A stretch of DNA of 64,000 nt, taken from Methylopumilus universalis (lineage in GTDB: Bacteria > Pseudomonadota > Gammaproteobacteria > Burkholderiales > Methylophilaceae). Within the stretch, counting starts at the first letter, position 1, and each line of letters starts with the position of its first letter. The notes under the pieces are model-generated. The model saw only the letters and a list, made by a program, of their open reading frames with translations. It did no database searches and was not told where the DNA came from. The translations under genes were made by a program, and so were the position numbers. The DNA lies in NCBI RefSeq assembly GCF_006363895.1, contig NZ_CP040953.1. One strand, written 5' to 3'. Positions 1-9,522 of the stretch are shown piece by piece.

Positions 1-638
1 TTTAAGCGATCCATGGCGTTGACTAAACCACTTGTAGAAAGCGTGACACGGCGGCGACTTAAACCATAGGCTCTATCATCTAACATGAGCTTCATAGCAG
101 CCACGACATTGTCATAATTGGCGAGTGGTTCTCCCATCCCCATCATAACGACATTACTGATAATGCGTTCTGAATTAGGGAGTACGTTATAACCTTCTTG
201 TTGGCGAATGTAAAAATTAGCCAACCATAACTGCCCAATAATTTCAGCAGTGGTTAAATTGCGATTAAAGCCTTGGCGACCCGTGGAGCAAAATGTACAC
301 TCAAGCGCACATCCGACTTGGGACGAAATACATAAAGTACCTCTGTCGTCTTCCGGAATAAAAACAGTTTCGATGCCATTATGTCCGCCCACATCGAATA
401 GCCATTTTCGTGTCCCATCATCCGACATTGCATCACTCATGATGCTAGGTAATCGAACGCTGGCTTTGCCTTTTAATACATCACGAAATACTTTAGAAAT
501 ATCTGTCATCTCATTGAAATCAATAAGATTTTCTTGATAAATCCAATGCATCAGCTGCTTGGCTCGATAAGGCTTTTCACCGAAGGTTTCAATATACGAA
601 ACGAGGTGCTCGTAGTCTAAATCGAGCAAGTTAGTCAT
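1..638 (-). CDS. rlmN: 23S rRNA/tRNA adenine-C2 methyltransferase RlmN (3' part outside window)
   Basis: Partial gene: the start codon ATG lies at 638-636 and the frame stays open to base 1, giving about 212 N-terminal residues of a family that is usually 350-400 long. I translated it by hand. It shows the radical-SAM cluster motif CALECTFC with cysteines at residues 110, 114 and 117, followed by STGRQGFNRNLT, which is typical of RlmN. The enzyme methylates C2 of A2503 in 23S rRNA and A37 in some tRNAs, using SAM and a [4Fe-4S] cluster. It lies 9 bp downstream of ndk on the same strand, a common proteobacterial pairing, and is probably co-transcribed with it. The C-terminal part with the second catalytic cysteine is not in the window. 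Confidence 0.95.
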   Translation of the reverse strand, partial: MTNLLDLDYEHLVSYIETFGEKPYRAKQLMHWIYQENLIDFNEMTDISKVFRDVLKGKASVRLPSIMSDAMSDDGTRKWLFDVGGHNGIETVFIPEDDRGTLCISSQVGCALECTFCSTGRQGFNRNLTTAEIIGQLWLANFYIRQQEGYNVLPNSERIISNVVMMGMGEPLANYDNVVAAMKLMLDDRAYGLSRRRVTLSTSGLVNAMDRL

Positions 639-647
639 GAATAAAAA

Positions 648-1052
648 TTAACCGAAGAAGTATTTGATTTCGATTTTGGCATTGTCTAGTGAATCCGATC
701 CGTGCACTGCATTCGCATCAATGCTCTCCGCAAAATCAGCACGAATGGTTCCAGGTGCTGCTTCTTTAGGGTTCGTTGCTCCCATTAAATCACGGTGTTT
801 TAAAACAGCATTTTCCCCTTCCAAAGCTTGGATCATGACAGGACCTGAAATCATAAAACTTACCAAATCTTTAAAGAAAGGACGGTCTTTATGCACCGCA
901 TAAAAACCTTCTGCTTCTGCTTGAGATAAATGCGTCATTTTAGCTTTGATAACTTTTAAACCTGCATTTTCAAAACGTGAATAGATTTGACCAATCACAT
1001 TTTTTTTAACAGCATCAGGTTTAATAATGGATAAGGTTTGTTCAATTGCCAT
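648..1052 (-). CDS. ndk: Nucleoside diphosphate kinase
   Basis: A complete 134-residue protein, close to the usual 135-145 residues. It transfers the gamma-phosphate from ATP to NDPs through a phosphohistidine and keeps cytosolic NTP pools balanced. The catalytic histidine is H117 in NAVHGSDS, and the N-terminus (IEQTLSIIKPDAVKK) is diagnostic of the family. It is directly upstream of rlmN (9-bp gap) and divergent from trhO. The 82-bp intergenic region to trhO should hold promoters for both directions, but I could not place them with confidence. Confidence 0.97.
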   Translation of the reverse strand: MAIEQTLSIIKPDAVKKNVIGQIYSRFENAGLKVIKAKMTHLSQAEAEGFYAVHKDRPFFKDLVSFMISGPVMIQALEGENAVLKHRDLMGATNPKEAAPGTIRADFAESIDANAVHGSDSLDNAKIEIKYFFG

Positions 1053-1134
1053 GTTGTTAACTCCGTAAGATTTAAGATCGTTGAAAAGACTGATAAAATA
1101 ACATTTTTAGAGGTTTTAATAAAGAACAAAGCTG

Positions 1135-2118
1135 ATGCAAGACACCTATTTAACAACTGCGATGTACTATTTTGTGAGTCTTTCTCACTTTAAAACCTTA
1201 CGCGAACCGCTCCTCAATTTCTGTGTATCTCAGGGCATCAAAGGCACAATCCTTTTAGCGGATGAAGGGATCAACGGTACCGTCGCAGGGCCTGAAAAAT
1301 CTATACTCGAATTATTAAATTACTTAAAAACAGATCCACTCTTTGAAGGTCACTTCAAAAGCTTGACCCACAAAGAATCATGGTCAGATAAACACCCCTT
1401 CTACCGCATGAAAGTCAAACTCAAAAAAGAAATTGTCACCCTAGGAGTGCCTGGTGTATCTCCTACTAAAATGGTGGGCCAATACGTGAAGCCAAAAGAT
1501 TGGAATGCCATTATTTCAGATCCTGAAGTGGTATTGATTGATACACGCAATGATTACGAATATGCGATTGGATCTTTTAAAAATGCAATTAATCCTAAAA
1601 CGAATACCTTCCGGGAATTTCCAGAATACGTTAAAACGCATTTTGATCCTAAAAAGCATAAGAAGGTCGCGATGTTTTGTACCGGTGGCATTCGTTGTGA
1701 AAAAGCCTCTTCTTATATGATGAGTGAAGGTTTTGATGAGGTGTACCACTTAGAAGGTGGCATATTAAAATACCTAGAAGAAGTAAAGCCTGAGGCTAGT
1801 TTATGGCAGGGTGAATGCTTTGTGTTTGACCAACGTGTCGCAATTAAGCATGGATTAGAAGTGGGTGATTACGATCAATGTTATGCATGTCGCTATCCTT
1901 TGTCAGCGGACGATATGAAAAGCGATAAATACACGCCCGGCATTTCATGTCCTCATTGTTACGATCGACACACCCCTGAAAAATTAAAAGCGCTGACCGA
2001 GAGACAAAAACAAGTGATTTTGGCTAAAGAACGAGGCATCGAACATATTGGTACTAAACCTCAATTCATGACCAAACAAAAAAAGAGTCGTGTAGAAAAA
2101 GCTGGGTCGGTTAAATAA
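1135..2118 (+). CDS. trhO: tRNA uridine(34) hydroxylase TrhO (rhodanese-domain protein, YceA family)
   Basis: 327 residues. An N-terminal acylphosphatase-like domain (about residues 8-100) is followed by a rhodanese domain (about 125-220) with the active-site loop FCTGGIRCEKA; the catalytic cysteine is C182. The C-terminal part has two CxxC pairs (CYAC and CPHC) that could bind a metal. TrhO-family proteins catalyse O2-dependent 5-hydroxylation of U34 in tRNA, a step to 5-methoxyuridine or cmo5U. A second in-frame ATG 27 bp downstream could be the true start. The gene converges on the polysaccharide locus with a 22-bp gap and no clear terminator hairpin. Confidence 0.92.
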   Translation: MQDTYLTTAMYYFVSLSHFKTLREPLLNFCVSQGIKGTILLADEGINGTVAGPEKSILELLNYLKTDPLFEGHFKSLTHKESWSDKHPFYRMKVKLKKEIVTLGVPGVSPTKMVGQYVKPKDWNAIISDPEVVLIDTRNDYEYAIGSFKNAINPKTNTFREFPEYVKTHFDPKKHKKVAMFCTGGIRCEKASSYMMSEGFDEVYHLEGGILKYLEEVKPEASLWQGECFVFDQRVAIKHGLEVGDYDQCYACRYPLSADDMKSDKYTPGISCPHCYDRHTPEKLKALTERQKQVILAKERGIEHIGTKPQFMTKQKKSRVEKAGSVK

Positions 2119-2140
2119 CTTATCAGCATATATCTTTTTT

Positions 2141-3364
2141 TTATGTAGTATTCTTATTAAGATACGCCAAATGAAGCCCCAAAAAAAAGCAAGCCAAAAT
2201 TCCATGTTCATGGTGAAAAGTAGTATTAAAAAATCCAATTCCAAATGAAGTCAGCCAGGCGGAGAAGGATCCATACCACAAACATCTGGCGTATTCTGAA
2301 TTACGGGTAGTGCAAAACGAATTTATAAGAGTTCTGATCCAGTACAAAATAAAAAACAAAACAACACTTGCGCCAATCAATCCTTTTTCAGCAATTTGGG
2401 TCAAATAAAAGTTGTGGGCGTGCTTAAAATGGAAGTCATAATTAATTGGGTTGTAAATTTGGCCATGCTTTTCTACAGAAGCTTTAATTTGATCTTCTGT
2501 AATATTTGCGCGATTATCAATACCAATACCAAATAATGGATAAAGTTTCGCAGCTTCAATTGTTGTATTCCAAATCTCTTGTCTGCCTGCCAGAATATTA
2601 TTGTTTTTTTGATTTGAATATTGTTTTTGAATAACTGCTGGCTTTGTAATTCCGATTGATACCACTGCCAATAAGATCAGAAAAAAAAGATGGTATTTAA
2701 AATATTTATCTTTTTGAACAAATGAAAAAATAATGAAGATAAGAAAACTAATTCCTAAAGCTATTCGACTTTCTCCAACAATAATACCTCCAAGTAAAAA
2801 TAATGTAAGAATAGACAACAAAACTTTTTTCAACTGATTTGTTGAAGGTAAGCAAGATATCAGAGCGCCGGAGCAAGCCCCAAATATAATACTTAAGTAA
2901 ATTGCTGAATGATTCTGATGTCCTACAGAATGAAGTTGTAATCCACTTTTTGAGTGCGAAATTAAAAACTCATAAAGCCCCCAGAAAAGTGGAGGAACAA
3001 CGCTTAATATAGCAATCCAAAATAACCATATAATTTGTTTTTTTGAATAATTAGATCTAGAAATTAACCAGCCAGAACAAATAAAGGTTAAAAGAACTCG
3101 GAAACCTTTCCATTCATCTCCTGGAGAAATTCCAGCAAAAATAGTGCTTAAAAATGCAGATAAAATATAAGCAAAGAATACCCAATCCCAGGCTTTCCAA
3201 ACTCTAAGATTAATTATCTGGCGAAATGTCGCAAATGTAACGAACAGAATTAAAAAAATATTTTTTGGAGCTTCAAAAGTGGGAAGGCTAATCAACATAA
3301 AACAGAGCGAAAAATATTCTAAAAATAAAAGTTTAGAATTATCAAATTTAGCCAATACGCTCAT
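2141..3364 (-). CDS. O-antigen ligase/polymerase-like membrane protein (Wzy_C superfamily, WaaL-like)
   Basis: 407 residues made almost entirely of hydrophobic segments (roughly ten helices). A large periplasmic loop near residues 285-340 contains GRQEIWNTTIEAAKLYPLFG and HFKHAHNFYLTQIAEKGLIG. The conserved Arg and the His-Asn pair in this loop are typical of the O-antigen ligase domain, which moves a polymerised glycan from undecaprenyl-PP to lipid A-core, or of related Wzy polymerases. As the last gene of the minus-strand locus, and because a second Wzy-like protein is encoded at 19409-20638, ligase is slightly favoured. Sequence alone cannot separate ligase from polymerase in this superfamily. 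Confidence 0.8.
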   Translation of the reverse strand: MSVLAKFDNSKLLFLEYFSLCFMLISLPTFEAPKNIFLILFVTFATFRQIINLRVWKAWDWVFFAYILSAFLSTIFAGISPGDEWKGFRVLLTFICSGWLISRSNYSKKQIIWLFWIAILSVVPPLFWGLYEFLISHSKSGLQLHSVGHQNHSAIYLSIIFGACSGALISCLPSTNQLKKVLLSILTLFLLGGIIVGESRIALGISFLIFIIFSFVQKDKYFKYHLFFLILLAVVSIGITKPAVIQKQYSNQKNNNILAGRQEIWNTTIEAAKLYPLFGIGIDNRANITEDQIKASVEKHGQIYNPINYDFHFKHAHNFYLTQIAEKGLIGASVVLFFILYWIRTLINSFCTTRNSEYARCLWYGSFSAWLTSFGIGFFNTTFHHEHGILACFFLGLHLAYLNKNTT

Positions 3365-3371
3365 CTACAAA

Positions 3372-5222
3372 CTATCCAGTAAAATATTTTTTTAGGTCTG
3401 GAGAATAATTTTTTAACCACTGCATAATTCCTTTTTTAATTTGAATATCATTGCAATCTTGAATTGAATCAATCCAATTTATGAGACCAGGCAAGTAAAT
3501 TCTATCTATTGTCCGAGGTTTAATAAGTTTTAACTTCGGATGTAAAGTTTCAATGGATTTTTCGTTTTCAGCAATAAGCTCCTCAAAAAGTTTTTCACCA
3601 GGTCTTAATCCAACATATTTAATTTTAATTTCTTTTATATCAAAACCAGAAAGTTTGATCATATCTATAGCCAAATCTCTAATTTTTACAGGATCGCCCA
3701 TGTCCAAAATAAAAACCTCTCCACCTTGGCCCATGCTACCTGCCTGCAATATAAGCTGGGAAGCTTCGGGAATAGACATAAAATATCGTGAAATTTCTGG
3801 ATGGGTTATTGTAATAGGCCCCCCTAATTTAATCTGCTCTCTAAATTTAGGAATGACACTGCCGCTGCTGCCAAGTACATTACCAAAACGAACTATAATA
3901 AATTTTGTGCCTTGATTTTTTTGCAAGCCTTGGCAAACCAATTCAGCCATTTTTTTTGTTGCCCCCATAACATTTGTTGGGTTAACTGCTTTATCTGTTG
4001 AAACTAAAACAAACTTTTCAATTTTTAATTTTTGACAGGTTTTAGCTAAAAGATAAGTTCCAAGCGTATTGTTATTAATAGCTTCAATAACATTACCAGA
4101 CTCCATTAAAGGAACATGTTTGTATGCAGCAGCATGGAATACTATTTTTGGGGAATACAACGATAAGATTTTCTCTGTTCTTTTAATATCTCTAATATTA
4201 CCAACCAAATAAATTATTGTTGAATTTTTCGTTAATTTATGAAGGTCTTGCTCAAGCCGAAACAATGAACTTTCTGAGAGATCAAAGCAAATTAATATTT
4301 TGGGATTAAACTTTATTATTTGACGACATAATTCCGAACCGATTGATCCTGCAGCTCCAGTTACCATCACTGCTTGATTTTCGATAAGATCATTTAAGCC
4401 ATGATTATCAAGCTTAACACTCTCTCTTCCAAGCAAATCTTCAATTTCAATTTTTTGAATTTCAGAAATATTAAATTTACCGGAGATAAGATCACCAATA
4501 TTTGGAATTGTTAATATATTCATTCCTAAATTACTAGCAGAATTTAATATAGTCCGTCTTTTTAAATGATTATCTGGCGGCATAACAATAATCAGGTGGT
4601 TTGCACTAAATCTCTGCTTTAAAAAAGAAAGTAATTTTAAATCGCCAAAAACTCTAACTCCTAAAATTTCTCGATTATGCATTCGAGAATCATCATCTAA
4701 AATACCAACAACATGCCAATCTTTGTTTTGATTTAAATCTTTAATTAATGCAGCTGCCGCCTCGTTTGCGCCCAAAATTATAATTGGTTTACCAGAGATC
4801 TTATAAGAACCATACAAATAATATTCTTTTAAAGTTCGATAAATAAAACGTCCACCGCCCATGATTAATAATAATAAAATTGGATTTAAAACTAAAACAG
4901 CTCTTGAAATTCCTACTGAAAGTTTAAACATAACTAATAAAACAATAGTTACAAATGATGAAGTAATTACAGAAAACAATATTTGTCTGAGATCTGGAAT
5001 ACTTGAAAATCTCCAAGATCTTCTATAAAGCCCAAAAAAATAAAAAGTAATAATTTGAATAGGGATTAAAAGTAAAAAAGTTTTGTACATTAGATATGCT
5101 TGATCAACAGGCACATCAAAATTAAAACGCAATAAAAAAGCTCCCAACCACGAGAATATTGCAGCTAAAGAATCGTAAACTACTGCCATCAAAATATAGA
5201 TATTAAAATTTTTTTTATACAT
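3372..5222 (-). CDS. Membrane-anchored nucleotide-sugar 4,6-dehydratase (WbpM/FlaA1/CapD family)
   Basis: 616 residues. Four N-terminal transmembrane helices (about residues 8-130) are followed by a first Rossmann-like domain (about 145-240). The catalytic SDR domain begins at M286, with the glycine motif G289-x2-G292-x2-G295. The usual YxxxK is replaced by MxxxK (M419, K423) with S408 in LVSTDK, as in the WbpM long form. That family converts UDP-GlcNAc to UDP-4-keto-6-deoxy-GlcNAc at the inner membrane. Next to it are a phosphoglycosyltransferase and a WbpV-like 4-reductase, so the likely product route is UDP-QuiNAc or UDP-FucNAc for the first sugar of the repeat unit. Confidence 0.88.
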   Translation of the reverse strand: MYKKNFNIYILMAVVYDSLAAIFSWLGAFLLRFNFDVPVDQAYLMYKTFLLLIPIQIITFYFFGLYRRSWRFSSIPDLRQILFSVITSSFVTIVLLVMFKLSVGISRAVLVLNPILLLLIMGGGRFIYRTLKEYYLYGSYKISGKPIIILGANEAAAALIKDLNQNKDWHVVGILDDDSRMHNREILGVRVFGDLKLLSFLKQRFSANHLIIVMPPDNHLKRRTILNSASNLGMNILTIPNIGDLISGKFNISEIQKIEIEDLLGRESVKLDNHGLNDLIENQAVMVTGAAGSIGSELCRQIIKFNPKILICFDLSESSLFRLEQDLHKLTKNSTIIYLVGNIRDIKRTEKILSLYSPKIVFHAAAYKHVPLMESGNVIEAINNNTLGTYLLAKTCQKLKIEKFVLVSTDKAVNPTNVMGATKKMAELVCQGLQKNQGTKFIIVRFGNVLGSSGSVIPKFREQIKLGGPITITHPEISRYFMSIPEASQLILQAGSMGQGGEVFILDMGDPVKIRDLAIDMIKLSGFDIKEIKIKYVGLRPGEKLFEELIAENEKSIETLHPKLKLIKPRTIDRIYLPGLINWIDSIQDCNDIQIKKGIMQWLKNYSPDLKKYFTG

Positions 5223-5252
5223 AGTTATGATGCTATAGATATTAATTTGATT

Positions 5253-5837
5253 TCAATGCGATACATCTTTATTTTGTGTAACTCGAATTAGTGTCAAAAT
5301 TAGAATTTTAATGTCAAAAAATAAGCTTCTTTTTTTTAAATACTCTAGATCAAATAAAACTTTATCGGAAATAGAAAGCTCGTCTCGGCCATTTACTTGG
5401 GCCCACCCAGTTAAGCCAGGAAGTAATTGATGTATTTTATACATTGATCTTAAAGAAATAAGATCCTGTTGATTAAATAAAGCGGGACGTGGGCCCACAA
5501 AACTCATTTCACCTTTAAAAATATTTATTAATTGCGGCAATTCATCAAGGCTCGTTTTTCTCAGAAAGCGCCCTGTTGAAGTTAAGTAGATTTCTGGATT
5601 TTCAAATAAATGAGTAGCTAATATTGGTGCATCTGATTTCATTGTTCTAAATTTAGGCATTTTGAAAATAATATTATTTTTTCCAACGCGATCAGACCAA
5701 TATAAAATCGAATTTTCTGAAAAAAGCAAAAGAAATAAACTAATCATAACTATCGGCACCATTAGAATTGGAAATATTAAAATCAATAAAAAAATATCAA
5801 AAATTCTTTTTTGAAATTCTTTATAGCCTGACTTCAT
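5253..5837 (-). CDS. Undecaprenyl-phosphate sugar phosphotransferase (monotopic PglC-type)
   Basis: 194 residues, the length of the small monotopic phosphoglycosyltransferases (PglC, WcaJ C-terminal domain). A single re-entrant hydrophobic helix spans about residues 10-38. It is followed by the family motifs PKFRTM, TSLDELPQLINI (catalytic Asp-Glu pair) and MSFVGPRPAL. It transfers a sugar-1-phosphate from UDP-sugar to undecaprenyl phosphate, starting glycan assembly on the cytoplasmic face. It lies between WbpM-like and WbpV-like genes, so QuiNAc-1-P or FucNAc-1-P is the likely substrate (inference). It is the only initiating transferase seen in the locus. Confidence 0.9.
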   Translation of the reverse strand: MKSGYKEFQKRIFDIFLLILIFPILMVPIVMISLFLLLFSENSILYWSDRVGKNNIIFKMPKFRTMKSDAPILATHLFENPEIYLTSTGRFLRKTSLDELPQLINIFKGEMSFVGPRPALFNQQDLISLRSMYKIHQLLPGLTGWAQVNGRDELSISDKVLFDLEYLKKRSLFFDIKILILTLIRVTQNKDVSH

Positions 5838-5878
5838 AAAACTATCTTTTTACCTTTTAAAAGGAAGAGCAAGAATCG

Positions 5879-6817
5879 TCATTTTGATGACTCATAAAAA
5901 GCTTTTACAGTTTTTTTTAACCCAATTTCAGTTTTAATGGGTGGCAACCAGTTCAATAATTCAATTGTTTTTGTTATATCGATTTCTAGCGAGCCAAAAA
6001 TTCTATTCGGATAGTTTTTATTTGTAAAAGGGGAAATTATAATTTTGAACAATCTCTCAGACATTGGAATTTGTATATGCCAAACCCCAAATGCCTCAGA
6101 TATTATTTTAGATAAAAATTTAATTGAAATATCATAATTATCTGAAGCTAGAAAAACTTCGTTTTTCGCAGCAGGGTGATTTATACAAACAATTATTAAA
6201 TCTACCAAATTGTCTAAAAAAATGACACTCCTTTTATTTGTAACGGAAGCAATAGGAAGTGGAATACGCCTCTTAATAAGCTTCATTAGAGATAAAAAAT
6301 TACCTTTAACACCTGGCCCATAAACCATTGGGGGTCTGATAATAGTGTAACTCATAGGGCTTTTTTTGCATATCTTAATTAAAATCTTTTCGGCTTCATA
6401 TTTGCTTAAACTATAAGCGTCTTGAGGACATGGCTTATCGTCAGCAGCAAATTTTTGTCCAGGCACTGTAAGCTCACCATTAACCTTAATTGAACTTAAA
6501 AAAATAAATCTTTTTACCCCAAATTTAATTGATTGTCGCACTAAATTTTCTGTTGCTTTAACATTAAAGCGTCTATATTCCTTAAGATTTGAAAAGCCTG
6601 TATCTCCCATAAAATGAACTCGGGCTGCTAGATGTATTACACAGTCAATATCTATTAAAAGCTTACTGAAATCTGTATATTCTGTTATTTCAAGAGACTG
6701 TACTGAAATTGATGCAGAATGACGCGAAATACCGAAAACAAAAAAATCTAAGTCTGCGAGCTTTTTTACCAAAGAAGCTCCAATAAAACCACTTGCGCCT
6801 GTAACAAGTATATTCAT
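5879..6817 (-). CDS. UDP-sugar 4-ketoreductase, extended SDR (WbpV-like)
   Basis: 312 residues with the NAD(P)-binding motif GASGFIG at 7-13 and the catalytic YxxxK at Y135/K139. Internal motifs SSIKVNGE, RPPMVYGPGVKGNFLSLMKL and RRIPLP are characteristic of the WbpV/QuiNAc 4-reductase branch that accompanies WbpM in O-antigen clusters. It would reduce UDP-4-keto-6-deoxy-GlcNAc to UDP-QuiNAc or UDP-FucNAc. It overlaps the flippase gene by one base, and translation is probably coupled. Product stereochemistry cannot be decided from sequence. Confidence 0.82.
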   Translation of the reverse strand: MNILVTGASGFIGASLVKKLADLDFFVFGISRHSASISVQSLEITEYTDFSKLLIDIDCVIHLAARVHFMGDTGFSNLKEYRRFNVKATENLVRQSIKFGVKRFIFLSSIKVNGELTVPGQKFAADDKPCPQDAYSLSKYEAEKILIKICKKSPMSYTIIRPPMVYGPGVKGNFLSLMKLIKRRIPLPIASVTNKRSVIFLDNLVDLIIVCINHPAAKNEVFLASDNYDISIKFLSKIISEAFGVWHIQIPMSERLFKIIISPFTNKNYPNRIFGSLEIDITKTIELLNWLPPIKTEIGLKKTVKAFYESSK

Positions 6818-8292
6818 TATAAAAGTTTTTTAAAGTTAATTTTTTTTATGTTTGCAAACTTCATTAAATATAAAAATAAAAAATATACTGTAACACCAAA
6901 AAATATTTTAAAAATTAAAGTGTAAAGGGTCGATAGGTCTAAAAATTTAAACTGCATGGAAAAAATTAAGGAGACAAAGAAAAGTGAAGGGATTGCTTTA
7001 TAAAAATCTTTTGTAAATAACTGTAGCGGATAAAAATACCTGCCAATTAAAATGCTCATTACTAAAGAGCATACACTCATGATAATCAACGCATAGGCTA
7101 TTCCCTGAATGCCATACAAGGGAAAGAAGTAAAAAAGACAAAAAATATTAATTAAGATAGAAGTTAATGTAATAAAAAAAATTAAAAAAGTATGTCCAGA
7201 TATATGGAAGGCTAAATCGAAATAATTAACTCTAATTGCAATTATAAAAGAAGCTATTGAAAAAGCCGGGATTAAATCCTCAGAAATTTTTTGATAATCC
7301 CCTTTAAAAAATAGACTTGAAAAATCTTTAGCTAAAATAATAAATCCAATCATAAGGGGCAAGCCCAAAAGAATCTGCAGAATAAAATTCTCCAACAAAC
7401 TCTTTCGTGCAAAATTAATCTTTCCTTCACCAAAAGATTTATATAAAATTGGCAGGCTTGCCATTGTGATAGCAGACATTAAAAAATTAGTAACAAATTG
7501 AACAAGATCGTAACTCGGCGAGTATTGACCAACAATTTCATACCCATAATTAATGGTCAAAAAAAGACGAACTGCAAAATTACCAAAATGTATTATTCCA
7601 AGACTTAAAGCGTACGGAAAGCCGAAATTAAATAACGATAAAAAACTCTTTTCTAATCTGGTATTGCCATTCTCAAAATGTAATTTTTTGGAATATTCAT
7701 AAATAAGATAAGCCGTAATAAGATATCCAAGACCAGTTCCAAATAAAATTGAAATGGGTGACTGAATAAAAAAAAGACATAAAAAACAGAAACTCAGAGC
7801 AATAATACTTCTAAATGAATCAAAAAAACTATAAAAAAAAGATTTAAGTTTTATTTGTAAAAATTGAATATGTAAGTCGTACCAAGCAAGTGATAACAAA
7901 AAAAATACTGAGACTAAGAATATAGATTTAAAATTTTTGGGAACAAAAAAAAAGTATATTAAGAGTGACAGGGTTGAAAATAATAAAGCTATTTTATTAA
8001 ATATAATTAACGAAAGATTTCTTAATTTTAATTTTGAGACGCTACGCGAATAATAAAATTTTGAAATAGAGATAGGCAGCCACTGAAAAAAAACAATATT
8101 CAGAAAAATAATTAATGGCAATGACAATGATAAAATACCATAATCGGCAAATCCTAACTTCCTTGTAAAAAAAAAGATGCTTAATAAACTAATAATCCCA
8201 GGAATTACTTTTCCTAAAAAATAAACAATAGAATGAAAGGATAAACTTTCTAATCGGCTTACAGTGGAATTGAGTAGCCTTGGATTTTTCAT
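6817..8292 (-). CDS. wzx: Wzx-type polysaccharide flippase (MOP superfamily), copy 1
   Basis: 491 residues with 12-14 predicted hydrophobic helices separated by short Lys/Arg-rich loops. The region around residues 222-300 (FGFPYALSLGIIHFGNFAVR and the following helices) resembles the polysaccharide-synthesis flippase domain. Such proteins move undecaprenyl-PP-linked repeat units across the inner membrane. The gene is extremely AT-rich; the 60 bases at 7921-7980 contain only 14 G/C. It is one of two flippases in the locus (the other is at 27198-28610). Confidence 0.88.
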   Translation of the reverse strand: MKNPRLLNSTVSRLESLSFHSIVYFLGKVIPGIISLLSIFFFTRKLGFADYGILSLSLPLIIFLNIVFFQWLPISISKFYYSRSVSKLKLRNLSLIIFNKIALLFSTLSLLIYFFFVPKNFKSIFLVSVFFLLSLAWYDLHIQFLQIKLKSFFYSFFDSFRSIIALSFCFLCLFFIQSPISILFGTGLGYLITAYLIYEYSKKLHFENGNTRLEKSFLSLFNFGFPYALSLGIIHFGNFAVRLFLTINYGYEIVGQYSPSYDLVQFVTNFLMSAITMASLPILYKSFGEGKINFARKSLLENFILQILLGLPLMIGFIILAKDFSSLFFKGDYQKISEDLIPAFSIASFIIAIRVNYFDLAFHISGHTFLIFFITLTSILINIFCLFYFFPLYGIQGIAYALIIMSVCSLVMSILIGRYFYPLQLFTKDFYKAIPSLFFVSLIFSMQFKFLDLSTLYTLIFKIFFGVTVYFLFLYLMKFANIKKINFKKLL

Positions 8293-8298
8293 AAATTA

Positions 8299-9519
8299 TT
8301 AGTTATAGCGCCTAAATATTGCATTCATTTTTTGCGTTAAAATGACTCTGTTAAAATCTCTTTCAGCAACAATTCTGGCATTTAAATTCATTTGTTTTAA
8401 TTTATTTTTATTATCTCTTAAGTACAAAATGTTATCAGCAAATTCCTCAGGGCAATCTGGGGGAGAATAAATGCCACAATTATTTGATTCAACTATATTT
8501 CTTATCCATCCGTCCATGTTTGTTATAACAGCTTTTCCTGAAGCTAACGAATCAAAAAACTTATTTGGTGAACATGTTTGTAATAGTGGTATATTTTTAT
8601 ATATTGTAAGGGTGACATCTGATTCTGAAATTAATTTTGCCACATCTTCTTTGTTTGGCATTGGGTTTGAGAAAATTACGTTTGATAATTTCTTATCTTT
8701 GCAAATTCCTTTAAGCATTTCACTCTCTTTACCTTTGCCATGAAGTATAAAGACAATATCAGAATGGTTGTTCTTTAATAACACTTCTGCAACCTTTAAA
8801 ACAAAACTAAGATCATTTGCTTCGCCAAATGTTCCAAAATACAAAACGATAAATTCACTCTTAATTCCAAATTTTTTTCTATAAAAGCTACTTCTTATTT
8901 CAGGCGAAAACAATTTAAGATCACATGAATTCGGAATTATAGTAACTTTTTCATCTGGTATTTTATTTCTCGTAATTCCATTTTTGATTCCTGGAGATAA
9001 AGCAAAAATATGAGATGCTTTTTTATAACAAAGCATTTCAAGTCTTTTGGCTATCCAATATATTGGACTTTTTTTATTAATAATAAACATTTCTGCGACG
9101 GCGTCAGGCCATAAATCTCTAACTTCAAATATCATTTTTTTCTTTGAAATTATAGAAGCAAAAATTGCAGGTATTCCGATTGTAAGTGGGGTGCTAGTTG
9201 CAAATATAATATCAAATTCAATTGATAAAGTTCGAATTGATGCTACATAAGCAAAAAAAATAAAAGCCTTGATTCTTTCGTAAAAATTCATTTCGTTAGA
9301 ATAAGGAACGGGATACGAGTGAACTTCAATGCCATCTATATTTTCAATGGTCCATCTTTTTTTAGCTCTTAGAACGGGATTTGTTTCAGACGTTATTAAT
9401 ATAATCTTATGGCCAAAGCTAGAAAGTAACTTCGCAATCTCATATGACCTAGTTCCGGCAATACCAACCACCCCTTTATTTGGGGTTTGGAAGTACTGGT
9501 GTAAATATAAAATTTTCAT
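8299..9519 (-). CDS. Glycosyltransferase family 4, WbuB-like
   Basis: 406 residues with a GT-B fold. The N-terminus MKILYLHQYFQTPNKGVVG is followed by ARxLSxxGHxVxxIT-like spacing, then FEVRDLWPDAVAEM. The C-terminal nucleotide-sugar site is SPNKFFDSLASGKAV, where the conserved acidic residue is Asp instead of the usual Glu. The WbuB branch includes L-FucNAc transferases, so this enzyme could add a 6-deoxy-amino sugar or the uronate made by the neighbouring dehydrogenase. It is 3 bp from the heparinase-like gene and 6 bp from wzx. Acceptor and donor are unknown. Confidence 0.85.
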   Translation of the reverse strand: MKILYLHQYFQTPNKGVVGIAGTRSYEIAKLLSSFGHKIILITSETNPVLRAKKRWTIENIDGIEVHSYPVPYSNEMNFYERIKAFIFFAYVASIRTLSIEFDIIFATSTPLTIGIPAIFASIISKKKMIFEVRDLWPDAVAEMFIINKKSPIYWIAKRLEMLCYKKASHIFALSPGIKNGITRNKIPDEKVTIIPNSCDLKLFSPEIRSSFYRKKFGIKSEFIVLYFGTFGEANDLSFVLKVAEVLLKNNHSDIVFILHGKGKESEMLKGICKDKKLSNVIFSNPMPNKEDVAKLISESDVTLTIYKNIPLLQTCSPNKFFDSLASGKAVITNMDGWIRNIVESNNCGIYSPPDCPEEFADNILYLRDNKNKLKQMNLNARIVAERDFNRVILTQKMNAIFRRYN

Positions 9520-9522
9520 TAT

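Noticed and set aside
3553..3915. 120-residue plus-strand frame inside the WbpM-like gene
   Set aside because: Shadow of a strongly supported minus-strand gene; no ribosome site and no recognisable domain.
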